This document shows, piece by piece, positions 1-7,879 of a stretch of DNA of 32,826 nt. A program made the position numbers and the translations under genes. The notes beneath the pieces are model-generated. The model saw only the letters and a program-made list of their open reading frames with translations. It had not been told where the DNA came from and ran no database searches. This stretch comes from an uncultured Pelagibacteraceae bacterium (GTDB lineage Bacteria > Pseudomonadota > Alphaproteobacteria > Pelagibacterales > Pelagibacteraceae): assembly GCA_902614905.1 (NCBI GenBank), contig CACMMN010000001.1, forward strand, positions 1 through 32,826, written 5' to 3'. Every line of letters starts with the position of its first letter. Position 1 is the first letter of the stretch.

Positions 1-53
1 CTCTTATGAATAAAGAAGAGTACGATAAATTTGCAAAGGAGACGTCAGCATAA
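1..53 (+). CDS. gcvH: Glycine cleavage system H protein, C-terminal end only (partial)
   Basis: The first 53 bases keep one frame open (complete codons from base 3) that ends in TAA at 51-53 and encodes LMNKEEYDKFAKETSA. GcvH proteins end in a similar 'LM-x-x-x-EY' helix, and gcvH commonly lies directly before gcvP. The stop codon shares its last base with the gcvP start (TAATG), which suggests translational coupling. H protein carries the lipoyl arm that accepts the aminomethyl group from P protein. The lipoyl-lysine lies outside the window, so the call rests on the tail and the context. Confidence 0.75.
   Translation, partial: LMNKEEYDKFAKETSA
35..41 (+). promoter_or_regulatory. Shine-Dalgarno-like site for gcvP
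   Basis: AAAGGAG lies inside the last codons of gcvH, 11 bases before the gcvP ATG. It is one of few clear Shine-Dalgarno sequences in the window. The spacing is a little long, and the TAATG overlap probably adds coupling. Confidence 0.45.
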
Positions 54-2923
54 TGTTACCAAATTCAGAAAAAGATTTTTTAAAGAGACACATTGGACCT
101 TCCAAAGAAGATCAATCAAAAATGTTAAAAGAATTAAACTACCAATCACTAGATGATTTAATTGACAGCACAGTACCAGAAAAAATAAAATTTAATGGTG
201 AACTTAACATTGGTGAGTCAAATTCAGAATATGAAGCTTTGAGAAAATTAAGAGCAATTTCAAAAAAAAATCAAGTTTACTCAAATTTTATTGGTATGGG
301 TTATTACGGAACGTATACACCTTATGTAATTTTAAGAAATATATTAGAAAATCCAGGTTGGTATACTTCATATACGCCTTATCAGCCAGAAGTAGCTCAA
401 GGAAGGCTTGAGATGCTATTAAATTTTCAACAAATGATCGTTGACTTTACAGGAATGGATATTGCTAATGCTTCTTTATTAGATGAGGGAACAGCAGCAG
501 CGGAGGCTATGGGCCTAAGTCACAGATTGAACAAAAAAGATAGTAATTTAGTTTTTGTATCTGAGGATTGTCATCCTCAAACAATAAATGTAATTCAAAC
601 TAGAGCTGAACCAATGGGTTTAAAAGTATTGGTTGGTAAAGAAGATGAGGTTCTAGACCAGTTAAAAGAAGATTTAGTTTGTGGAATTTTACAATATCCT
701 GGAACTTTAGGAGATATTAAGGACCCAAGTGAATCAATTAGTAAAATTCATAAAAAAAATGGTAAGGCTGTATTAGCTTGTGATTTGTTAGCATTAGCAA
801 AATTAAAAACACCAAGAGAACTTGGTGCTGATATAGCTGTAGGAAGCTCACAAAGATTTGGTATTCCAATGGGATATGGAGGTCCACACGCAGCTTTTTT
901 TGCAACAAAAGACGAGTACAAAAGATCAATGCCAGGAAGGATTGTTGGTGTATCAGTTGATAGACACGGTAATAAAGCATACAGATTGTCCTTACAAACT
1001 AGAGAGCAACATATCAGAAGAGACAAGGCGACAAGCAACATTTGCACTGCCCAAGCTTTATTAGCAATTGTATCAGCAGCATATTCTATTTATCACGGCC
1101 CAGATGGAATTAAGAAGATTTCTGAAAGAGTATCGCAATTAGCAAAAAGTTTTGCCGATAAAATAAAACAGTCCGGATATGAACTTTATTCCAATTATTT
1201 TTTTGATACTGTTACAATTATTACTAAAGAAAAAACTGATCAAATTTATAAAAATGCTTTAAATCAAAAAGTTAATATACGTAAAGTAAATTCTGAAATG
1301 CTTGCAGTTTCTTTTGATGAAAGAAAGAATGTTTATAGAGTAAATCAACTGTTAAAAATTTTTAACGCAGCAGAGTCAATCAAAAAAGAAGATCCCTCAG
1401 TAAGTTTACCTAATCTTCCAAAAAACTTATTGAGAACCTCAAAATATTTAGAACATCCAGTTTTCAACTCATACCATTCTGAAACTGAAATGTTGAGATA
1501 TTTAAAAAGATTAGAAGATAAGGATATTGCATTGAATAGAACAATGATTGCACTTGGTTCATGTACGATGAAGCTAAATGCTGCCGCAGAGATGATTCCA
1601 ATTTCATGGAAAGAGTTTGCAGAACCTCATCCATTTGTTCCAATTGAACAAATGGAAGGATTCAGAGATCTATTTACTGATCTAAAAAATTGGTTGCGTT
1701 CCATAACTGGTTTTTCAGGTGTTTCACTTCAACCTAATGCAGGTGCTCAGGGTGAATATGCTGGATTAATGGTTATCCGAAAATATCATTTAGATAGAGA
1801 TGAGGCCAATCGGAACATATGTTTAATTCCAAGTTCAGCACATGGTACTAATCCAGCAAGCGCACAAATGGCTGGAATGAAAGTTGTTGTTGTTAATTGT
1901 GATAAAGAAGGAAATGTTGATTTTGATGACTTAAAGAAAAAAGCGGAGCAACATTCTGAAAACCTTGGGGCATTAATGGTAACTTATCCTTCCACTCATG
2001 GAGTGTTCGAAGAAAAAATATCAGATATTTGTGAGTTAGTTCATAAACATGGTGGTCAGGTTTATATGGACGGTGCAAATTTAAATGCACTAGTGGGAAT
2101 TGCTAAACCAGGAAATTTTGGTCCAGACGTTTGTCATATTAACTTACATAAAACGTTTTGTATTCCTCATGGTGGAGGAGGACCTGGAATGGGACCTATT
2201 GCTTGTAAAAGACATTTACAAGTCTACTTGCCCAACCACCCAGTAATAAAAGATTGTGGACCAACATCTGGAATTGGAGCAGTTTCCGCAGCGCCTTGGG
2301 GAAGTTCAAGTATTTTATCAATTTCTTGGATGTATATTAAAATGATGGGATCAGCAGGATTAAAGCTTGCTACTCAAGTTGCGATATTGAATGCAAATTA
2401 TATTGCTCATAGACTAAAAGATCACTTTCCAATTTTGTATAAAGGATCAAATGGCAATGTGGCACACGAATGTATTATTGATATTAGAAATATAAAATCA
2501 GAAACAGGAATAACAGAAGAAGATATTGCAAAAAGATTAATCGATTACGGTTTTCATGCACCAACTATGTCCTGGCCTGTCGCTGGCACTATGATGATAG
2601 AACCAACTGAGAGTGAAAATTTGAGAGAGATGAATAGGTTCTGTGATACGCTCATTAAGATCAAATCTGAAATTGATAATATAAAATCTGGTAAATTTGA
2701 TAAAATAGATAATCCTATAAAGAATGCACCACACACAGATTTAGAGCTTTCATCTGATGAGTGGAGCCATAAATACACACGTGAGGAGGCAGCTTACCCA
2801 TCTAAATATTTAAAAAGCAATAAATTTTGGCCACCAGTTGCTAGAGTAGATAACGTATATGGAGATAAAAATATATTCTGTACTTGTCCAAGTATGGATG
2901 AATTTAAAGAAGACGCAGCTTAA
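53..2923 (+). CDS. gcvP: Glycine dehydrogenase (decarboxylating), P protein of the glycine cleavage system
   Basis: This PLP enzyme decarboxylates glycine and passes the aminomethyl group to lipoyl-GcvH in the cytoplasm. At 956 residues it is a full-length single-chain GcvP, with both the N-terminal half (RHIGP near residue 14) and the C-terminal half present. The PLP-lysine motif NLHKTFCIPHGGGGPGMGP is intact, with Lys700 as the Schiff-base residue. A glycine-rich AHGTNPASAQMAG segment precedes it. The start overlaps the gcvH stop by one base, so it is the last gene of a gcv operon whose beginning is upstream. In SAR11 this system feeds C1 units to folate and is tied to a known requirement for glycine or serine. 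The identification is secure. Confidence 0.98.
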   Translation: MLPNSEKDFLKRHIGPSKEDQSKMLKELNYQSLDDLIDSTVPEKIKFNGELNIGESNSEYEALRKLRAISKKNQVYSNFIGMGYYGTYTPYVILRNILENPGWYTSYTPYQPEVAQGRLEMLLNFQQMIVDFTGMDIANASLLDEGTAAAEAMGLSHRLNKKDSNLVFVSEDCHPQTINVIQTRAEPMGLKVLVGKEDEVLDQLKEDLVCGILQYPGTLGDIKDPSESISKIHKKNGKAVLACDLLALAKLKTPRELGADIAVGSSQRFGIPMGYGGPHAAFFATKDEYKRSMPGRIVGVSVDRHGNKAYRLSLQTREQHIRRDKATSNICTAQALLAIVSAAYSIYHGPDGIKKISERVSQLAKSFADKIKQSGYELYSNYFFDTVTIITKEKTDQIYKNALNQKVNIRKVNSEMLAVSFDERKNVYRVNQLLKIFNAAESIKKEDPSVSLPNLPKNLLRTSKYLEHPVFNSYHSETEMLRYLKRLEDKDIALNRTMIALGSCTMKLNAAAEMIPISWKEFAEPHPFVPIEQMEGFRDLFTDLKNWLRSITGFSGVSLQPNAGAQGEYAGLMVIRKYHLDRDEANRNICLIPSSAHGTNPASAQMAGMKVVVVNCDKEGNVDFDDLKKKAEQHSENLGALMVTYPSTHGVFEEKISDICELVHKHGGQVYMDGANLNALVGIAKPGNFGPDVCHINLHKTFCIPHGGGGPGMGPIACKRHLQVYLPNHPVIKDCGPTSGIGAVSAAPWGSSSILSISWMYIKMMGSAGLKLATQVAILNANYIAHRLKDHFPILYKGSNGNVAHECIIDIRNIKSETGITEEDIAKRLIDYGFHAPTMSWPVAGTMMIEPTESENLREMNRFCDTLIKIKSEIDNIKSGKFDKIDNPIKNAPHTDLELSSDEWSHKYTREEAAYPSKYLKSNKFWPPVARVDNVYGDKNIFCTCPSMDEFKEDAA

Positions 2924-2928
2924 AATTA

Positions 2929-4164
2929 ATGAAAGTTGCAGTTATTGGCTCAGGTATTTCAGGACTTAGCGCTGCATATTTTTTATCAAAAAAATATAAA
3001 GTTGATTTATTTGAAAAGGAAGAACGTTTTGGAGGACACTCTCACACAATTGACATTAAATTGGACAAAGATACAGATAAAATTCTTGCAGACATTGGTT
3101 TTATTGTTTTTAATAAAAAAACCTATCCAAATTTAATTAATTTTTTTAAAGAAATAGACGTAGAAATAGAAAAAAGCAATATGAGCTTATCATTTATGTC
3201 TAAAGACATAGATTTGGAATATTGTGGAAAAGGATTAAAAGGTATCTTCTCGCATAAAAAAAACTTGTTTAATTTTGATTTTTTTAAAATGTTTTTAGAA
3301 ATATTAAAATTTTATAAAAAAAGTTCTAAATTAAATAAATTTAATGGAGATATAAGTCTTGGTGAATATCTAGTTAATGAAAAACATTCTGAATATTTTA
3401 TTAATTACCATTTAATTCCTATGGTATCCGCAATTTGGTCAATGCCACCCTATGATGCAAAAAAAATGCCAATTAAATTTTTTATGAAGTTTTTTCAAAA
3501 TCATGGTCTATTTAATTTGCGTAAAAGGCCACAGTGGTACACAGTAAAAAACAGAAGCAGACAATATGTAAATAAAGTAATAGAAAAAATTAGCGGTGAA
3601 CATTTTAAAAATTACAAAATCGAGAAAATCAAAAGAATTTCAAATTTTGTAAGAATTTTTTATGGTTCGGAAAATGAATATTTTGATTATGATAAAGTTG
3701 TTATTGCTACTCATGCTGATGAAGCAAAAAAAATGATAGAGGACAAATCTGAGGAAGAATCTAAAGTTTTGGGAAGTTTTCAATATAAAAAAAATTTAGC
3801 CATAATCCATTCAGACGAAATAGTTATGCCCCAAAAAAGATTTAATTGGTCTGCGTGGAATACATCAATTTCTAAAGAAAATAGCTCCGTAACTTATTGG
3901 TTAAATTTACTCCAAAATTTCAAAATAAATAAAAATATATTTTTAACTCTTAATCCTTTTGAAAAGATAAATATAGATAAGATAATAAAGAAAGTTGAAT
4001 TTACTCACCCTTATTATGATCATAACACATTAAAAAATCAGAAAAATTTACATTTGATACAAAATAAAAAAAATATATTATTTTGTGGTAGTTACTTTGG
4101 TTATGGATTTCATGAAGATGGAATAAAATCTACATTAGAAATGATTAAATTTTTGAATGATTAA
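2929..4164 (+). CDS. FAD/NAD(P)-binding amine-oxidase-like flavoprotein (COG2907 type) of a lipid-modification cassette
   Basis: This is a 411-residue flavoprotein. The N-terminus holds a Rossmann fingerprint GSGISG at residues 7-12, an acidic strand end (DLFEKEE) and then RFGGHSHT, typical of the amine-oxidase/phytoene-desaturase fold. A conserved RPQWYTV segment lies near residue 200, and the C-terminus carries the FAD-closing GSYFGYGFHEDGIKS. The gene begins 5 bp after gcvP and overlaps the DUF1365 gene by 8 bp. The trio of this flavoprotein, DUF1365 and a CFA-synthase homologue recurs in many proteobacteria. In Rhodobacter sphaeroides related genes belong to the singlet-oxygen sigma-E response, and homologues take part in making methylated or furan fatty acids. 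A role in oxidising or desaturating phospholipid acyl chains is inferred; the exact reaction is unknown. Confidence 0.8.
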   Translation: MKVAVIGSGISGLSAAYFLSKKYKVDLFEKEERFGGHSHTIDIKLDKDTDKILADIGFIVFNKKTYPNLINFFKEIDVEIEKSNMSLSFMSKDIDLEYCGKGLKGIFSHKKNLFNFDFFKMFLEILKFYKKSSKLNKFNGDISLGEYLVNEKHSEYFINYHLIPMVSAIWSMPPYDAKKMPIKFFMKFFQNHGLFNLRKRPQWYTVKNRSRQYVNKVIEKISGEHFKNYKIEKIKRISNFVRIFYGSENEYFDYDKVVIATHADEAKKMIEDKSEEESKVLGSFQYKKNLAIIHSDEIVMPQKRFNWSAWNTSISKENSSVTYWLNLLQNFKINKNIFLTLNPFEKINIDKIIKKVEFTHPYYDHNTLKNQKNLHLIQNKKNILFCGSYFGYGFHEDGIKSTLEMIKFLND

Positions 4165-4924
4165 TAATTCTTGTATTTATGTTGGGAACGTAATTCATAA
4201 AAGGTTTAAACCTAAGAAACATTTTTTTAAATATAGCGTTTTTTCTCTTTTCTTAGATCTCGATGAAATAAAAGAACTTGATAAGAAAATTCCTTTTTTT
4301 TCATACAATAAATTTAATATTTTAAGTTTTTTTGATAAAGACCATGGTCATAGAGATGGCTCATCAATTAAGAATTGGTTAATTCATGTTTTGAAAAAAA
4401 AGAATATTTCTACAATAAGCATTAAAATTAAAATATTATGCTATCCAAGAATATTCGGATATGTTTTTAATCCATTGAGTATTTTTTTTATCTATGATGC
4501 AGACTCAAATCCAATAGCAATATTATACGAGGTTAAAAATACTTTTGGGGAGCAACATACTTATGTTTTTAAAATTGGTATAAAAAATAAACAGATCTTT
4601 AATAATTGCAAAAAGAAATTTTATGTATCACCTTTTATGGATTTAGAGTCAAAATATTTTTTTAAGGTGCTGATTCCTAATAAAAGACTTTCAGTAATTA
4701 TTGACCAGAGAGACAAAGAGGGAAAACTATTATTTGCCTCACAAGATGGCGAAAGAGTAAAATTAAGCTCAAAAAATCTGCTTATATCGTATCTAAAACA
4801 TCCTTTAATGACCCTCAAAATAATTTCAGCAATACATTATGAGGCATTAAAACTTTGGATCAAAGGCATTAAATTGGTTAAAAAGAATTTAAAAATTAAA
4901 AACAATACTAGTTACGAAAATTAA
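4157..4924 (+). CDS. DUF1365 family protein (COG3496)
   Basis: This 255-residue protein of the DUF1365 family has the usual length. The N-terminal YVGNVIHKRFKPKKHFFKY matches the family opening, where an 'H-x-R-x-x-P-x-x-H-x-F-x-Y' pattern is typical. The most diagnostic piece is FGYVFNPLSIFFIYD near residue 105. There is no signal peptide and no convincing membrane helix. It overlaps the flavoprotein by 8 bp and the CFA-like gene by one base (TAATG), so the three are surely co-translated. The biochemical function of DUF1365 is not established; the fixed neighbourhood with a SAM-dependent lipid methyltransferase suggests a part in the same acyl-chain modification. Confidence 0.85.
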   Translation: MINNSCIYVGNVIHKRFKPKKHFFKYSVFSLFLDLDEIKELDKKIPFFSYNKFNILSFFDKDHGHRDGSSIKNWLIHVLKKKNISTISIKIKILCYPRIFGYVFNPLSIFFIYDADSNPIAILYEVKNTFGEQHTYVFKIGIKNKQIFNNCKKKFYVSPFMDLESKYFFKVLIPNKRLSVIIDQRDKEGKLLFASQDGERVKLSSKNLLISYLKHPLMTLKIISAIHYEALKLWIKGIKLVKKNLKIKNNTSYEN

Positions 4925-6099
4925 TGATTAATAATTTTTCAAAAAAAATTGCTTTTTCAGCGTTAAAAATGATTAAGTACGGGAAGATCGTAGTAACAGA
5001 TTATGATCAAAGCAAATATATATTCGGAAACGATGAGAATTTAATTGTTTTTGTAAAAATTAATAGATCAGATTTTTTTAAAAAAATAATATCAAGGGGT
5101 AGCATTGGCATGGCAGAGGCCTACATGAATAACGAATTTGAAACTGACAACCTATCAAAGTTGATAGAGTTAACTGCAAAAAATATTGAAATTGTACATA
5201 AGTTTTCAGGTATTTTAGACCTATCTTTTATTAATTATTTAAAAAATCTTTTTAATAAAAATACGAAATCAAATAGTAAAAAAAATATCTCAAAACATTA
5301 TGATTTGGGAAATGAGTTTTTTTCCCTTTGGTTAGACGATACCTTGACTTACTCTAGTGCTATTTTCGAAAATGACAAATTAGATTTGGAGAAAGCACAA
5401 ATAAATAAATATAAAAAATTAACTTCACTTATTAAGCCTAAAATTGGTGACAAAGTTTTAGAGATAGGTTGTGGATGGGGTGGTTTCGCAGAATTCATAG
5501 GAAAAAATTATGATGTCAAACTAGATTGTATAACAATTTCAAAAAAACAATTCGATTACGCTAAAAATAGAATTTATAAAATAGGTCTTAACGAAAAAAT
5601 TAATATTAAAATGCAGGATTATAGAGATGTAAAAAATAAATATAATTCAATTGCTTCAATTGAAATGATCGAAGCAGTAGGACAAGAATATCTTAAAAAT
5701 TATTTTCAAAGTATTAAAAAGTATTTAAAAGATGACGGCAAAGCAGCAATTCAGGCAATCACGATCGATGATAAATTATTCAATAGATATAAAAAAAAAG
5801 AGGATTTTATTCAAAAATATATTTTTCCAGGTGGATTTCTTCCATCAAAAAACTCCTTAGTTGAATACGCAAAAAAAACTGGACTAGAGTTTACACAATG
5901 TAATTCTTATGGAGTACATTACAGTAATACTCTTAAAATTTGGAGAGAAAAATTTTTTAAAAGTTGGGAACATATATCTAAGCAAGGCTTTGATAACACA
6001 TTTAAGAGAATGTGGAATTTCTATTTATCTTATTGTGAAGCTGGTTTTAGATCAAAAAATATTGACTTAATACAGTTCTCTTTGCTTAAAAATAAATAA
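4924..6099 (+). CDS. Cyclopropane-fatty-acyl-phospholipid synthase-like SAM-dependent methyltransferase
   Basis: This 391-residue protein has the CFA-synthase fold. After a helical N-terminal region comes KHYDLGNEFFSLWLDDTLTYSSA (125-146, read with gaps against E. coli Cfa), then the SAM-binding motif LEIGCGWGG at 179-187, QDYRD at 231-235, YIFPGGFLPS at 299-308 and a Tyr at 333 before TLKIW. Against E. coli Cfa (recalled bicarbonate ligands C139, E239, H266, Y317) the Glu (E250) and Tyr (Y333) are kept, but the Cys is Ser145 and the His is Gln277. Loss of those ligands suggests C-methylation without ring closure, or another chemistry. The gene sits in the flavoprotein-DUF1365 cassette, translationally coupled by TAATG. 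Family membership is certain; cyclopropane formation is not. Confidence 0.88.
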   Translation: MINNFSKKIAFSALKMIKYGKIVVTDYDQSKYIFGNDENLIVFVKINRSDFFKKIISRGSIGMAEAYMNNEFETDNLSKLIELTAKNIEIVHKFSGILDLSFINYLKNLFNKNTKSNSKKNISKHYDLGNEFFSLWLDDTLTYSSAIFENDKLDLEKAQINKYKKLTSLIKPKIGDKVLEIGCGWGGFAEFIGKNYDVKLDCITISKKQFDYAKNRIYKIGLNEKINIKMQDYRDVKNKYNSIASIEMIEAVGQEYLKNYFQSIKKYLKDDGKAAIQAITIDDKLFNRYKKKEDFIQKYIFPGGFLPSKNSLVEYAKKTGLEFTQCNSYGVHYSNTLKIWREKFFKSWEHISKQGFDNTFKRMWNFYLSYCEAGFRSKNIDLIQFSLLKNK

Positions 6100-6100
6100 T

Positions 6101-6634
6101 ATGAAATTAATAAAATCAATTCTATTGATTATTGCCTTGTCCTTAGTTACAAGCTGTTCAAATAATATGAAGCCAGAAGATTTTAAAAATACCAAGCCTA
6201 CTTTACTAATCGAGGAATATTTTAACGGTAAAGTGAAAGCATGGGGTATCCTACAAGACAGAAGTGGAAAGGTAACACGTCAATTCAAAGCAGATCTAAT
6301 CGGTTCTTTTAATGACAATATCATAACTTTAAATGAAGACTTTTATTGGACTGATGGTGAAAAACAAAAAAGAACTTGGAAAATAAAAAAAATAGATAAT
6401 AATAATTATATAGGGACAGCACCAGACGTAGTTGGAGAAGCAACTGGTGTACAATATGGATCAGCATTTAAATTTAAATATGATTTATTAGTTCCATTCA
6501 AAAATAAAAACATCAAAGTCTCATTTGACGATTGGATATTTAAACAAGATGAAAAAGTTGCAATCAATAGAGCGACTCTAACTAAATTTGGTTTTAAAGT
6601 TGGTGAGTTGACTGTCTTTTTTATGAGAGACTAA
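6101..6634 (+). CDS. DUF3833-like lipoprotein
   Basis: This 177-residue predicted lipoprotein has a short basic N-terminus and a hydrophobic stretch, followed by the lipobox LVTSC with Cys19 as the lipidation site. The mature part is rich in beta-type sequence and includes WGILQDRSGKV and DGEKQKRTWKI, ending in FKVGELTVFF. This fits the DUF3833 family, which recurs beside CFA-synthase-like clusters. It starts one base after the CFA-like gene, so it is the fourth gene of that cassette. Its stop overlaps the stop of the facing dehydrogenase gene (shared bases 6631-6634). Envelope location is predicted; binding or presenting modified lipids is only a guess from context. Confidence 0.8.
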   Translation: MKLIKSILLIIALSLVTSCSNNMKPEDFKNTKPTLLIEEYFNGKVKAWGILQDRSGKVTRQFKADLIGSFNDNIITLNEDFYWTDGEKQKRTWKIKKIDNNNYIGTAPDVVGEATGVQYGSAFKFKYDLLVPFKNKNIKVSFDDWIFKQDEKVAINRATLTKFGFKVGELTVFFMRD

Positions 6635-7389
6635 TCAACAATCTTTTTCATACCTTTTTCAATTATTTTAAAATACAATCCATTAGGCATTACTTTTAGG
6701 ACCTTCATTATAGATGTGAATGATTTTGGGAAATGAATTTCAAATCCCTTATTTTTTGTTAAGCCCTTATACATTTGATCTGCAGCAAACTCTGGAGACT
6801 TTATCATTGGCATTGGAAAATCATTTTTATCAGTCATTGGTGTTTTTATAAAACCGGGACTTACAAGAGAAACACGAACATTAAATCTTTTTAGATCAAA
6901 GTATAGACTTTCTGCAAAACTACTTAGGGCAGATTTAGACGCACAATATGCGCCTGCAGCAGGCAAACCCCTGTAGCCTGCTACTGAAGACACTATAGAT
7001 ATATGACCTGATTTTCTATTTTTATAATAATCGTACACAGAGTTTATTGAGTGTATTGTACCAAAAAAATTAACTTCCATAATTTTCTTAACCTTCTCAA
7101 GATTCAAACTTTTCTCTGATTTTGGATCATGAATACCTGTACAGAATACAGATATATCAATCTCCCCAATTTTATTTTTAATATTTTCGAAAACATTTTT
7201 ACACTTTTCACTATCTGTAACGTCTAAAGGAAATGGCATTATATTCTCATTACTTTGAGATATTTCATTTAACAAATTTTCTCTTCTTGCTGAAATTGCT
7301 ACCTTCCAACCTTCTTTTGCAAATTTTAAAGCTAGTGCTTTACCGATCCCACTACTAGCTCCAGTTATCCATATTGATTTATTATTCAT
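6631..7389 (-). CDS. Short-chain dehydrogenase/reductase (SDR)
   Basis: This 252-residue classical SDR carries TGASSGIG at residues 9-16 for NAD(P) binding and a catalytic Ser in SVAGYRG. The Tyr-x-x-x-Lys pair lies in YCASK near residue 149. SARRE after the second strand, with basic residues, favours NADP(H). It is convergent with the DUF3833 gene (4-bp overlap at the stops), and its start lies only 6 bp from the divergent TspO-like gene. SDR genes also occur in the Rhodobacter sigma-E-controlled cluster with flavoprotein and CFA-like genes, so it may act on the same lipid or on an aldehyde product. The substrate cannot be read from the sequence. Confidence 0.88.
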   Translation of the reverse strand: MNNKSIWITGASSGIGKALALKFAKEGWKVAISARRENLLNEISQSNENIMPFPLDVTDSEKCKNVFENIKNKIGEIDISVFCTGIHDPKSEKSLNLEKVKKIMEVNFFGTIHSINSVYDYYKNRKSGHISIVSSVAGYRGLPAAGAYCASKSALSSFAESLYFDLKRFNVRVSLVSPGFIKTPMTDKNDFPMPMIKSPEFAADQMYKGLTKNKGFEIHFPKSFTSIMKVLKVMPNGLYFKIIEKGMKKIVD

Positions 7390-7395
7390 ATAAAA

Positions 7396-7878
7396 ATGAT
7401 GTATAATATGAATATGTTAAAAAATAAATTTATATCTTTTATTATATTTGCAATAATTACTTATTCTGCATCATTTATAGGAAGCATAGCGACAATTTCT
7501 TACAAAGAACCATGGTATTCAACACTAAATAAATCTTTTTTAACACCCCCGGATTGGGTATTTGCACCAGTATGGACAACATTATATCTTTTTATGGCTG
7601 TGGCTATTTGGTCAGCTTGGCATAAAAATTATAATATAAATTTAGTTTTAATTTATTTAATTCATTTATGTTTTAATACAACTTGGAGTATAGTTTTTTT
7701 TGTTTTCCACAACATTGAATTAGCATTATTAAATTTAATAGTAATATTAACATTTATAGCAATATTAACTTTCAAATATAAAAAAATAAATGATTTAAGT
7801 TTTTATCTAATGATTCCGTATTTACTTTGGAGCTGTTATGCATTAATTCTTAATTTTACTTTAGTTTTATTAAATTAA
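7396..7878 (+). CDS. tspO: TspO/MBR family membrane protein
   Basis: This 160-residue protein is of TspO/peripheral benzodiazepine receptor type with about five hydrophobic helices. The family signature is clear in the first loop and second helix: PWYSTLNKS, then TPPDWVFAPVWTTLY. TspO proteins bind porphyrins and take part in tetrapyrrole and oxidative-stress responses; R. sphaeroides TspO affects photosynthesis-gene expression in response to oxygen. The start is uncertain: ATG codons lie at 7396, 7399, 7408 and 7414, and a TATAAT hexamer occupies 7402-7407. If that is the -10 box, translation would begin at 7414 on an almost leaderless mRNA (154 residues). The gene ends one base before the FAD oxidase gene. 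Confidence 0.88.
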   Translation: MMYNMNMLKNKFISFIIFAIITYSASFIGSIATISYKEPWYSTLNKSFLTPPDWVFAPVWTTLYLFMAVAIWSAWHKNYNINLVLIYLIHLCFNTTWSIVFFVFHNIELALLNLIVILTFIAILTFKYKKINDLSFYLMIPYLLWSCYALILNFTLVLLN

Positions 7879-7879
7879 T

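Noticed and set aside
748..1047. Minus-strand open frames of 80-99 codons inside gcvP
   Set aside because: They lie wholly opposite a conserved enzyme gene, show no domain or motif, and follow the composition expected from the opposite strand.
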